Assembly (NCBI GenBank): GCA_031286245.1
Contig: JAITUO010000075.1
Coordinates: 1 to 8,433 of the forward strand
Reading direction: 5' to 3'
Source of the DNA: Coriobacteriales bacterium
GTDB taxonomy: Bacteria; Actinomycetota; Coriobacteriia; Coriobacteriales; UBA8131
DNA length: 8,433 bases
The notes under the pieces: generated by a model
Told to the model about the DNA's origin: nothing
Seen by the model: the letters and a program-made list of their open reading frames with translations, nothing else
Database searches by the model: none
Made by a program: the position numbers and the translations under genes
Part shown: in pieces, positions 1 to 5,894 of the stretch
Layout of the letters: each line of letters starts with the position of its first letter
How positions within the stretch are numbered: the first letter of the stretch is position 1

Positions 1-568
1 CGCAGGCGACAACAATGCAATTATCCGCATGATAATGCGCCTGTTGATAGGCGAAACAATCGGCACTTAAAAAGCTACCGACACTGTCGCGTGACCCAAT
101 GATCTGACGACCCAGGTTATGGCCAGGTAAAGCTGCCTCACTGAAGACTTCGAAAATATAGTCCTGTGGGCTATCCTCTGATCGGGCGATCTCCTCGATA
201 ACAACCTCACGTTCCGAATTGATCTCGTTTTGAGCAAACTGTGACCCGGTCAACATATCAGCGATGATCTCGAAGACCGGTTCGATCTTGTCGTCTACTA
301 CTCTGGCGTAATAACAGGTGTGTTCCTTTGATGTATAAGCATTTTGGTCAGCGCCGAGTGACTCAAAGTCCTGAGCAATCGCTATCGCATCACGCTTGTT
401 CGTGCCTTTGAAAAACATGTGCTCCAAGAAATGCGAGAGTCCATATTGGCCAGGCAGCTCATCACGTGAACCGACCCTGAACCAGACACCGATAGAGACC
501 GAGCGCACGTTTTCCATGCGCTCGGTGTATACCCTTATGCCGTTGCTCAGATTGGAATACTGAAACAA
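1..568 (-). CDS. M16 family (pitrilysin-type) zinc metallopeptidase, N-terminal part, cut by window edge
   Basis: This is the first ~189 residues of an M16 peptidase; the rest lies beyond base 1. M16 enzymes are clamshell zinc proteases that degrade peptides. The sequence shows the inverted zinc motif HFLEH (His46, Glu49, His50), followed by the family-typical MFFKGT. The third zinc ligand is expected in EREVVIEEI (Glu125 or Glu126, about 75 residues downstream). The beginning, with NGIRVYTE, VSIGVWFRVGSRDE and GLSHFLEHM, is classic for the bacterial YmxG/PepR-like branch. No signal peptide is visible, so a cytoplasmic enzyme is likely. The start is a TTG at 566-568, chosen because AGGAGG lies six bases upstream and homology begins right there; the first in-frame ATG (residue 18) would remove the first conserved strand. 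The ribosome binding site overlaps the stop codon of the TM2 gene upstream, so the pair is probably co-translated. The protease assignment is firm; the substrate is unknown. Confidence 0.93.
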   Translation of the reverse strand, partial: MFQYSNLSNGIRVYTERMENVRSVSIGVWFRVGSRDELPGQYGLSHFLEHMFFKGTNKRDAIAIAQDFESLGADQNAYTSKEHTCYYARVVDDKIEPVFEIIADMLTGSQFAQNEINSEREVVIEEIARSEDSPQDYIFEVFSEAALPGHNLGRQIIGSRDSVGSFLSADCFAYQQAHYHADNCIVVAC

Positions 569-574
569 GGTGGG

Positions 575-580
575 CCTCCT
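575..580 (-). promoter_or_regulatory. Shine-Dalgarno of the M16 gene overlapping the TM2 stop codon
   Basis: AGGAGG on the minus strand, six bases before the TTG start of the peptidase. Its first two bases are the last two bases of the TAG stop (579-581) of the TM2 gene. A ribosome finishing the TM2 gene therefore stands on this site. The perfect site compensates for the weak TTG start and decides that start over the downstream ATG. Confidence 0.8.
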
Positions 581-971
581 AAAGCCAGGCCTTGGTTCCG
601 AAAACGTATTCGCGTTCGAAATCCTCTTGGGTTAGAATCACATACTTGACAGCCTCGATGTAGGATATGACAACCATAGCCATGACTCCCAGGCCAAAAC
701 AAAGGCCTCCGACTATTGACACTAATAGCATAATCATACCTTCACTTTTGTATCCCAGGTAAAACTTATGGATGCCTAATGGCCCCAAAGTGATAGCCAG
801 GACAAAGGCGACCCATTTGTCTTTATGGGCGCTGCCCCATCCCTGCCGGGTCGGCGCGACCTGTGGGGCATAGCCGTAATTCGGCTGTGGTGGTGGCTGC
901 TGGAACCCTCCCTGGTTCGGTGGAACCTCATAACTTGGCTGCGGGGCTGGCGGCATGTTACGATCTGTCAT
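579..971 (-). CDS. Proline-rich TM2-domain membrane protein
   Basis: A 130-residue protein. Residues 1-47 are rich in Pro, Gln, Tyr and Gly (PPAPQPSYEVPPNQ, QQPPPQPNYGYAP), a disordered cytoplasmic tail. Residues 50-110 form a TM2 domain: a first membrane helix at about 53-72 (KWVAFVLAITLGPLGIHKFYLG), with the diagnostic G-x-x-G-x-H-x-F-Y-L-G turn, and a second helix at about 79-106 ending in the usual acidic/aromatic YIEAVKY. The C-terminal ~20 residues are charged and soluble. TM2 proteins are widespread in bacteria but mostly without an assigned role. The ATG at 969-971 is preceded by AAAGGAG at seven bases, so the start is secure. The stop merges with the ribosome binding site of the M16 peptidase, suggesting the two act or are regulated together. 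Family assignment is strong; function is unknown. Confidence 0.88.
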   Translation of the reverse strand: MTDRNMPPAPQPSYEVPPNQGGFQQPPPQPNYGYAPQVAPTRQGWGSAHKDKWVAFVLAITLGPLGIHKFYLGYKSEGMIMLLVSIVGGLCFGLGVMAMVVISYIEAVKYVILTQEDFEREYVFGTKAWL

Positions 972-1024
972 TCTTCAGCTCCTTTCATATCAGTCAGAAA
1001 AACCATTTGCTTTCTTGGTATCGT

Positions 1025-1030
1025 AGTATA
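1025..1030 (-). promoter_or_regulatory. Candidate -10 box for the TM2-M16 pair
   Basis: TATACT on the minus strand, 53 bases upstream of the TM2 start, inside the 156-base gap after the methyltransferase gene. No good -35 hexamer lies 16-18 bases upstream. The box overlaps one of two copies of the octamer ATACTACG (minus strand; 1022-1029 and 1079-1086). This is only the best available candidate; the rest of the gap shows no clear terminator or other structure. Confidence 0.25.
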
Positions 1031-1127
1031 GACCTATTGTCAGGCGTTTGGCGGAACAAGAGCTATATTTAAGATAAGCGTAGTATCTTTGAGACCATTC
1101 ACTTCCACCCCCTACCCTTCGTAACTA

Positions 1128-2234
1128 TCATTTCCAGGCAACCAGGATCACGGTATTCTCCCATTGTTTGATTAAATCAACCGAAGAAAAACCAGCTGCT
1201 TTAAGCAAACTGATTTCGCTGGCAACGGTCAAGGGAGTGTCGAAATGGATGAACTCCTCAGCAGCGATACCTTTCTCATGACGCAGCCGCTCGCTCTCCG
1301 CCAAAAACTCTGTCTCTAGCTCTTTGCTCGGCACTACGTAATCGCCGAGTATGAACCTGCCGCCAGGCAGTAACGCCGCGTGGATGCTGCTATACAAAGT
1401 GAGTTTTTGTGCATGGTTGAAATGGTGCAGCGCATATGTCGAGAGAACATGATCATATTCCTGCTCAAACTGGACATCGGTAAACGAGCCACAGATCAGG
1501 TCAAGTTGTTTATCCGGAAACTTTTGGTGAAGCAATGCCAGCATCTGCTGCGACAGATCGATACCGGTAACCGACATGTTGGGAAAGCGGTCAAACAGCC
1601 GTGCCAGTTCCAAGCCAGTACCGCAGCCGAGATCCAAGAGACGTCTAGCTGGACTGTCGAAGCACCGATCAACGGCGAGATAAAACTCATCCAGGTCAAG
1701 GTCATCGAGCATGTGACTGTCATAGAAATCGGCTCGCGCATTAAAAAAGGCTGCCATTTCTTCTATCTGGATAATACCGTTAGCTTCATAGATCGCTAGC
1801 TCTTTGCCATCCAGTGTGGTCAGATCGCAGTGATACCGCCAATCCTCATCAAGTTGGATGTCCTGGCTTTCGGTAATGTAGAGCTTTTCAAAGCCCAACC
1901 CGATGGTTTCGGTCCGGGCATGTTCCAGGATCATCGTACTAATATTTTGCCGATCAGACTGAGCATTGATAGATATGCCAGTCAACCAGGGTCTAAGCAC
2001 GGAAGCTGCCGGATCAGGTAGCAGATTCAAGGTCCAGTCAGTCAAGCCAAAGCTGGCAACAATCCGGTCGCCGTCTAGCAACAGGTACCAGCGTGGCAGA
2101 GCCATGGAGGTATTGATGGCCGTATCAATGACAGTAATGGCATCCTGCTTGCTCTGACTACCTAAAGTGGAAATGAAGTCAGCAGCTGTCTGGCGCCACT
2201 CAGTGTTTTCTCTGATGTTGACAATTTGCATCAT
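1128..2234 (-). CDS. GNAT-like domain fused to class I SAM-dependent methyltransferase
   Basis: A 368-residue two-domain protein. Residues ~1-150 resemble a GNAT acetyltransferase fold: RWYLLLDGDRIVASFGLTDW fits strands b2-b3, ILEHARTETIGLGFEKLYITE fits the helix and strand after the CoA loop, and the end DGKELAIYE matches the usual GNAT end. The acetyl-CoA pyrophosphate loop (R/Q-x-x-G-x-G/A) is degraded to RQNIST (residues 95-100), so acetylation is doubtful. Residues ~155-368 are a class I methyltransferase: motif I LLDLGCGTGLE (199-209), the acidic strand VTGIDLS (222-228), YDHVLSTYALHHF (260-272) and LLPGGRFILGDYV (288-300). This is the UbiE/Methyltransf_25-like pattern for small-molecule substrates. 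The start is ATG-ATG at 2229-2234, with GGGGAG upstream; either ATG may be used. The gene stands alone between the inverted-repeat region and the TM2 gene. The methyltransferase call is firm; the substrate is unknown. Confidence 0.88.
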   Translation of the reverse strand: MMQIVNIRENTEWRQTAADFISTLGSQSKQDAITVIDTAINTSMALPRWYLLLDGDRIVASFGLTDWTLNLLPDPAASVLRPWLTGISINAQSDRQNISTMILEHARTETIGLGFEKLYITESQDIQLDEDWRYHCDLTTLDGKELAIYEANGIIQIEEMAAFFNARADFYDSHMLDDLDLDEFYLAVDRCFDSPARRLLDLGCGTGLELARLFDRFPNMSVTGIDLSQQMLALLHQKFPDKQLDLICGSFTDVQFEQEYDHVLSTYALHHFNHAQKLTLYSSIHAALLPGGRFILGDYVVPSKELETEFLAESERLRHEKGIAAEEFIHFDTPLTVASEISLLKAAGFSSVDLIKQWENTVILVAWK

Positions 2235-2281
2235 GGTGACTCCCCTATTATTGCCAGCTGGATTTAATTATAGCCAGTCAG

Positions 2282-2312
2282 ATTATAGATCGGTCATCGA
2301 ACGGTCGATCAA
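2282..2312 (-). promoter_or_regulatory. Candidate promoter of the GNAT-methyltransferase gene
   Basis: On the minus strand, TTGATC (2307-2312) and a perfect TATAAT (2282-2287) are separated by 19 bases, slightly long. A second TATAAT (2267-2272) lies 15 bases downstream as part of a CTATAAT direct repeat, but without a good -35. Between the two boxes GACCG occurs twice and GATCG/CGATC form a broken inverted pair, possibly an operator. Initiation would fall 35-50 bases before the gene. Not tested against background. Confidence 0.4.
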
Positions 2313-2336
2313 AGATAAGGATTTCCACTTCATTGC

Positions 2337-2367
2337 TTGACATCTATGTGTCTGTATAGCCTATAAA
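2337..2367 (+). promoter_or_regulatory. Plus-strand promoter-like sequence abutting the inverted repeat
   Basis: A perfect TTGACA (2337-2342) and TATAAA (2362-2367) with a 19-base spacer, pointing opposite to every gene in the window. Initiation about seven bases after the -10 would fall at about 2374, the first base of the left arm of the perfect inverted repeat. There is no plus-strand gene for it to serve, so it would make a non-coding hairpin RNA and possibly transcript antisense to deoC. The 19-base spacing lowers confidence. Confidence 0.4.
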
Positions 2368-2373
2368 GTAGGT

Positions 2374-2570
2374 AATCCTAGGAATTTCCGAGTTTCTGCC
2401 GGAAATCAGCTCTCATGTATGGCTGTTTGGCCTGTTTTGTGCGATCCGGTTTTCTCCACAATTTAAACGTGCTGGTAGATGAGCTGTGGCAGAATTCTAT
2501 CTGTGTGAAATCCATAGAGAACTATACATGAGAGCTGATTTCCGGCAGAAACTCGGAAATTCCTAGGATT
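2374..2570. repeat. Perfect 47-bp inverted repeat around a 103-base centre
   Basis: The left arm 2374-2420 is the exact reverse complement of the right arm 2524-2570, with no mismatch over 47 bp. Identity stops abruptly on both sides. The centre 2421-2523 carries no plausible gene. Each arm contains the palindrome TCCTAGGA near its outer end and a short internal pair ATTTCC/GGAAAT. No flanking direct repeat (target duplication) is visible and no transposase is present. Possible identities are a MITE-like non-autonomous element, an invertible segment, or a long-hairpin RNA or double-stranded RNA source. In the direction of the genes it lies between the deoC stop and the methyltransferase promoter, so as RNA it would also form a roadblock between the two units. 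The repeat is certain; its nature is not. Confidence 0.97.
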
Positions 2571-2578
2571 TGCCTGTT

Positions 2579-2598
2579 TTTGGCTATGATTGGCCAAA
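2579..2598. repeat. Short hairpin just after deoC
   Basis: TTTGGC and GCCAAA pair around an eight-base loop, 12 bases past the deoC stop on the minus strand. No T-run follows it on either strand, so it is not a canonical intrinsic terminator. Together with the adjacent 47-bp inverted repeat it may still end or protect the operon transcript. Confidence 0.4.
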
Positions 2599-2609
2599 TA
2601 AAAGAGACT

Positions 2610-3281
2610 TTATATCGGCATGGCGCGGATGATCGCCAGACCATGTGAAGTGCCTAACCGGTCCGCTCCAGCCTCCAGCATGGCGACAGCCGAATCCCGG
2701 TCACGGATACCACCGGAGGCCTTGATGCCAGCCTGGTTGCCAACAGTGTTTCTGATCAACTTGACTGCCTCGACTGTCGCCCCACCGGTAGAAAAGCCAG
2801 TCGATGTTTTTATGTAGTCCGCCTGGCCAGCCAACGCAGCCTGACAGGCTCTAACTATTCCGGGCTGATCGAAAAGACAAATCTCAATGATCACTTTTAA
2901 GGTGAGATCGGCAGAATGCGCTTTCTCAACAACAGCACCGATATCTGCGGTGACCTTGTCCCAATCACCAGCCTGAGCAGCTGGTAGGTTCATGACATAG
3001 TCAATTTCGTTGGCACCGGCTGTAATGGCTGAATCCATCGTCGATAAAACTTCATCTAGCGGTCGATCACCGGTCGGAAAATTTACAACTGAAACCAGCT
3101 TGACAGCGGTATTGGCGACCAGCTCATGAGCCAGTGTGAGATGCTCTGGGAATACACAGACAGCAGCGAATCCAAACCAGATGGCAGCGCTGCAGAGCTC
3201 ATCGATGTCGATGTCGGAGGCATCGTGGTCAAGCAGGGTATGCTCGATCGTGGCAGCCAAATTTATTACGCCAGCAGCCAT
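2610..3281 (-). CDS. deoC: Deoxyribose-phosphate aldolase (DERA)
   Basis: Class I aldolase that reversibly splits 2-deoxyribose 5-phosphate into glyceraldehyde 3-phosphate and acetaldehyde in cytoplasmic deoxynucleoside catabolism. Numbered from the TTG at 3284 (224 aa; 223 from the ATG at 3281): EHTLLDHDAS at 14-23 (usual HTLLKPDAT), the catalytic Asp95 in NEIDYVMNLP, KVIIEICL at 130-137, the Schiff-base Lys159 in KTSTGF, the second active-site Lys188 in KASGGIR, and the phosphate loop GTSHG at 211-215. The length is normal for the short bacterial form and all catalytic residues are present. I prefer the ATG at 3281 because it overlaps the preceding TGA as TGATG; the TTG lies eight bases from a GAAGAG element and is possible too. 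It is the last gene of the regulator-ligase-deoC operon. The N-terminal codons belong to a 62-bp duplicated segment whose other copy precedes it. No other deo gene lies nearby, so acetaldehyde or acyl metabolism with the ligase is a possible link. Confidence 0.95.
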   Translation of the reverse strand: MAAGVINLAATIEHTLLDHDASDIDIDELCSAAIWFGFAAVCVFPEHLTLAHELVANTAVKLVSVVNFPTGDRPLDEVLSTMDSAITAGANEIDYVMNLPAAQAGDWDKVTADIGAVVEKAHSADLTLKVIIEICLFDQPGIVRACQAALAGQADYIKTSTGFSTGGATVEAVKLIRNTVGNQAGIKASGGIRDRDSAVAMLEAGADRLGTSHGLAIIRAMPI

Positions 3282-3381
3282 CAATCACCAAACTCTTCAG
3301 GAGAATGGCGGGCAGTTGCCAGATTCAAGATACCAGTAACCATCAACCGCCAAACTCCTCGGGGGCTCGACGAGCGGCTGC
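3258..3381 (-). repeat. Diverged 62-bp tandem duplication of the ligase/deoC junction
   Basis: Units 3320-3381 and 3258-3319 abut directly and align without gaps at about 42 of 62 positions; the best core (around 3271-3300 against 3333-3362) is about 24 of 30, with differences there being transitions. Each unit contains, in transcription order, codons ending in P-E-E-F-G-x, a TGA, and an overlapping ATG followed by a start like that of deoC (G-x-x-N-L-A). The upstream unit holds the real end of the ligase; the downstream unit holds the real start of deoC. Confidence 0.85.
3281..3343 (-). CDS. 20-codon mini-ORF between ligase and deoC, made by the tandem duplication
   Basis: ATG at 3341-3343, 20 codons, TGA at 3281-3283. 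The peptide reads MVTGILNLA then TARHSPEEFGD. The first half copies the deoC N-terminus (MAAGVINLA) and the second half copies the ligase C-terminus (AARRAPEEFGG). Its ATG overlaps the ligase stop and its TGA overlaps the deoC ATG, both as TGATG. A GAGGAG element stands 11 bases before its ATG. It has stayed open although the two units differ at about a third of positions. It may be translated as a coupling relay carrying ribosomes from ligase to deoC, or may be only a fossil of the duplication. No function of the peptide itself is claimed. Confidence 0.4.
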   Translation of the reverse strand: MVTGILNLATARHSPEEFGD

Positions 3382-5136
3382 CTCTGCATCAGCCATATCC
3401 GCAGCCCGGATGGCAGCACGACGGATCTTACCGTTGACAGTTTTCGGTAACTCATCCAGATAGCTGATGATCCGAGGGTATTTATAGGGAGCAGTCTCAC
3501 TTTTCACGAAATCCTGGATATCCTTGCTGAGAGCATCAGAAGGTTCGTAGCCGGGGTTTAAGACAATGCTGGCTTTGACAGCAAAACCGCGGACTGGATC
3601 CGGTACGCCGGTGACAGCACATTCGCGGACAGCAGGGTGTTCGACAATCACACTTTCCACCTCGAAAGGCCCAATCCGATAACCGCTGGACTTGATGACA
3701 TCGTCGTTACGTCCGACATACCAATAGTGCCCCAGCTCATCGCGCCAGGCTAGATCACCGGAATGATACCAGCCATCATAAATGGTCTCACTGGTACGCT
3801 CCAGATTTCGGTAATAACCCAACATGATGCCCGGCGGATAAGGCTGGTCAGGGTCACCGGTATCGGTTTTAATGCAGATTTCACCTGTCTGACCGGTCTC
3901 ACATTCACTTCCCTCAGCATTCATGATGCGGATTTCATAGAGTGGCAATGGACGTCCCATCGAGCCGGGCTTTGGTTGCATGCCTTTGATGTTGCAGACA
4001 GTGACCGGTGTTTCAGTTTGGCCGAAGCCCTCATAGATCAGCAAACCGGTCAATTCGCGCCAGCCTTCGAACAGGTCCGGGCTGAGGGCTTCGCCTGCTG
4101 TTACTGAGTGCTCAATCGAGCTGAGGTCGAAATCGCGGATGTTGGAATTCAAAAGCATGCGATACATGGTCGGCGGTACACAAAATGTTGAAACCCGATA
4201 ACGTTCAATCAGTCCACAGATCTCTTCTGGTACAAAGCGGTCGTAGTCATAAGTCAAGACACAGGCTTCCATTAAAAACTGGCCGTAGAACTTACCCCAG
4301 ACGGCCTTACCCCAGCCAGTATCCGCGATTGTAAAATGCAAACCATCATCAGCTTTGACACGCTGCCAGTGCCGGGCTGTCCCCATATGTGCCAGTGAAT
4401 AACTGGCATCATGCAAAACCATTTTTGGATTACCTGAAGTACCTGAGGAGAAGTACATGATCATCGGGTCTGCAGCCAGACTCTCGCGGCGGGCAAAACT
4501 CGGACTGGCTGACAACACCGCAGTGTTGAAGTCAATCCATCCCGGACGCTGAGCGGCTAACTGGCAGATACCGTCTGCTCCACTTAGCTGGCTGTCGTCC
4601 AGCTCTCCACTGCGAACGACAAGGCCTCCCCCACCTCCGTTAACGATGATTCGGGTCTCAAGGCTGGGACAATCAGTCAGGCTGTTGTCGATCACATCGG
4701 CGATGTCACCGAGATCTGTGCAAATGACAGTTTTGATGCCAGCGGAGTTGACGCGGTAAGCGACATCATGCTCTTTCAGCATAAAGGTTGCCGGTACAAT
4801 CACCGCACCAAGTTTGTTTAATGCTAAGGCGACAAACCAGAACTGATAGTGGCGTCGCAGGATAACCAGGACCAGCTCCCCTTTTTCGACACCAGTTTCA
4901 GCCAGGAAGTTTGCGGTTTTATCGCTCCAGTACTTTAGGTCGCCATAGCTAAAGACATGCTCCTCCCCTTCTGGATTACACCAGATCATGGCCGGACGAT
5001 CTGGCTCAACGCTCGCAATGTCATCAACGACGTCATAGGCGAAATTGTAGTCAGCTGGCCAATGCAGCCGGTATTGCATCAGCAGGCCGTCTTCATCGTA
5101 GAGTTCTTCAGCATAACGTTTGTATATTTTTCGCAT
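3343..5136 (-). CDS. AMP-forming acyl-CoA synthetase (AMP-binding protein)
   Basis: A 597-residue member of the ANL adenylate-forming family. Such enzymes activate a carboxylate with ATP to an acyl-adenylate and then load it on CoA. Core motifs are intact: the ATP loop MYFSSGTSGNPKMVLH (227-242), GEALSP (348-353), YEGFGQTET (368-376), YHSGDL (457-462), the hinge region YVGRNDDVIKSSGYRIGPFEVES (473-495) and the catalytic Lys570 in PKTVNGKIRR. The overall pattern, with a W-x-x-x-YNFAYDVVD beginning and TIADTGWGKAVWGKFYGQ, matches medium-chain or acetyl-CoA-synthetase-like acyl-CoA ligases; the exact acid cannot be read from sequence. An odd feature is a five-glycine run at 167-171 in a probable surface loop. 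ATG at 5134-5136 has GGAGG six bases upstream. It follows the XRE-cupin regulator by 87 bases that contain a hairpin and a small palindrome, suggesting local control. The last codons lie in a duplicated segment shared with the deoC junction. Confidence 0.93.
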   Translation of the reverse strand: MRKIYKRYAEELYDEDGLLMQYRLHWPADYNFAYDVVDDIASVEPDRPAMIWCNPEGEEHVFSYGDLKYWSDKTANFLAETGVEKGELVLVILRRHYQFWFVALALNKLGAVIVPATFMLKEHDVAYRVNSAGIKTVICTDLGDIADVIDNSLTDCPSLETRIIVNGGGGGLVVRSGELDDSQLSGADGICQLAAQRPGWIDFNTAVLSASPSFARRESLAADPMIMYFSSGTSGNPKMVLHDASYSLAHMGTARHWQRVKADDGLHFTIADTGWGKAVWGKFYGQFLMEACVLTYDYDRFVPEEICGLIERYRVSTFCVPPTMYRMLLNSNIRDFDLSSIEHSVTAGEALSPDLFEGWRELTGLLIYEGFGQTETPVTVCNIKGMQPKPGSMGRPLPLYEIRIMNAEGSECETGQTGEICIKTDTGDPDQPYPPGIMLGYYRNLERTSETIYDGWYHSGDLAWRDELGHYWYVGRNDDVIKSSGYRIGPFEVESVIVEHPAVRECAVTGVPDPVRGFAVKASIVLNPGYEPSDALSKDIQDFVKSETAPYKYPRIISYLDELPKTVNGKIRRAAIRAADMADAEAAARRAPEEFGG

Positions 5137-5160
5137 TGTAATCCTCCATCATCGGACTGC

Positions 5161-5172
5161 GTGGGTACGCAC
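5161..5172. promoter_or_regulatory. Near-palindrome upstream of the ligase gene, possible operator
   Basis: GTGGGTACGCAC matches its reverse complement at 10 of 12 positions and lies 25 bases before the ligase start, between the hairpin at the regulator stop and the ribosome binding site. A related GTGGGCAC half follows at 5175-5182. It might bind the upstream XRE-cupin regulator; this is a guess from position and symmetry only. Confidence 0.25.
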
Positions 5173-5197
5173 AAGTGGGCACAACATGAGATCCAGC

Positions 5198-5224
5198 GGC
5201 GCTTTTGAGTCAGTCAAAAGCGCC
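5198..5224. repeat. 11-bp perfect stem-loop at the regulator stop codon
   Basis: GGCGCTTTTGA at 5198-5208 pairs perfectly with TCAAAAGCGCC at 5214-5224 around a five-base loop. On the minus strand it starts at the last base of the regulator's TAG stop and stands about 60 bases before the ligase ATG. No T-run follows on either strand, so it is not a standard terminator. It more likely lowers read-through, blocks decay or marks a processing point setting the regulator:ligase ratio. Confidence 0.8.
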
Positions 5225-5862
5225 TAGGGAATGTTGATGTTGCCCGATGGTGGTTCGTTGCTTGTCAGAGATTCACCGTCAATCGATAAGCCATCCTGGG
5301 GTTTTATTACGATAGCTAAAAACACACAGGGCTGGCCGCCGGTGGCGATCATACCGTGGCCACGAGACGAGTCATAAAACAAGGTGTCACCAGCCGACAG
5401 TTCTTCTATATGGTCCTCATAGGCAAAACGCATACGTCCGGAGATGATATAGTCCAGCTCCTGACCGCGATGATAGGAGAGATGGATCGGTTGGGTCTGC
5501 TCCTCCTCGATATAGGGAGCTGTGACTATGAAAGGTTCACAGAGTTTGTCTTTAAAAAAAGGAGCCTGATGCAGATATTCAAAACCGTAGCGGCGAAGGA
5601 TCGATAAACCTGTACCGGATCGAGTCAATTCGTAACCCGTTAATTTCGGAGCCTCACCCGTTAAAATCTCAATCACATCGACACCCAGTGCCTGAGATAC
5701 CTTGAACAGGAAGGTAAAACTCAGATCAGCTTCGCCAGATTCCTGTGCCAGGTATTCAGCTACATCACGGCCAGTCAATATGGCCATCTGATCGGCTGAT
5801 ATGTCTAGATCTTCTCTCAGTGAACGGATACGGTTTGCGACTTCGGTCGGGTCAGGTTGCAT
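5224..5862 (-). CDS. XRE-family transcriptional regulator with C-terminal cupin domain
   Basis: A 212-residue regulator. Residues ~8-66 are a Cro/C1-type helix-turn-helix (VANRIRSLREDLDISADQMA, then SFTFLFKVSQALGVDVIEIL). Residues ~105-187 are a cupin barrel, the likely effector pocket: HRGQELDYIISG (131-142) followed by LSAGDTLFYDSSRGHGM (155-171). Of the usual metal ligands His131, Glu135 and His169 are present, while the first His of H-x-H is Ser129, so metal binding may be altered or lost. The family binds DNA upstream of its own or neighbouring metabolic genes in response to a small molecule. Being the first gene of the operon before an acyl-CoA ligase suggests it senses the acid or a related metabolite and controls ligase and deoC; this is inference. 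The ATG at 5860-5862 is preceded by GGAGGAG four to six bases upstream. The C-terminal ~20 residues are a polar tail. Confidence 0.92.
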   Translation of the reverse strand: MQPDPTEVANRIRSLREDLDISADQMAILTGRDVAEYLAQESGEADLSFTFLFKVSQALGVDVIEILTGEAPKLTGYELTRSGTGLSILRRYGFEYLHQAPFFKDKLCEPFIVTAPYIEEEQTQPIHLSYHRGQELDYIISGRMRFAYEDHIEELSAGDTLFYDSSRGHGMIATGGQPCVFLAIVIKPQDGLSIDGESLTSNEPPSGNINIP

Positions 5863-5894
5863 TTCTCCTCCATCCCATAATTTAATAAAGTGTC

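Noticed and set aside
1380..1799. Plus-strand open frame of 139 codons inside the methyltransferase gene
   Set aside because: It lies antisense to a clearly conserved protein, shows no recognisable domain and is a shadow of its codon pattern.
2374..2570. Integron attC site or a known insertion-sequence end
   Set aside because: The integrase core sites expected in attC are not evident, the arms match no terminal repeat I can name, and there is no transposase or integrase nearby. No direct repeat flanks the arms.
2430..2581. Direct repeat GCCTGTTTT at 2430-2438 and 2572-2580
   Set aside because: A single 9-base match in T-rich sequence; it does not sit at equivalent positions relative to the arms and could be chance.
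3126..3500. Several overlapping open frames around the ligase/deoC junction
   Set aside because: They overlap real coding sequence in other frames and look like nothing known; only the 20-codon frame at 3281-3343 is kept because it is built from the duplication and joined to both neighbours.
4618..4634. Pyrimidine-rich run as a regulatory or slippery sequence
   Set aside because: It simply encodes the five-glycine loop of the ligase in an intact frame.
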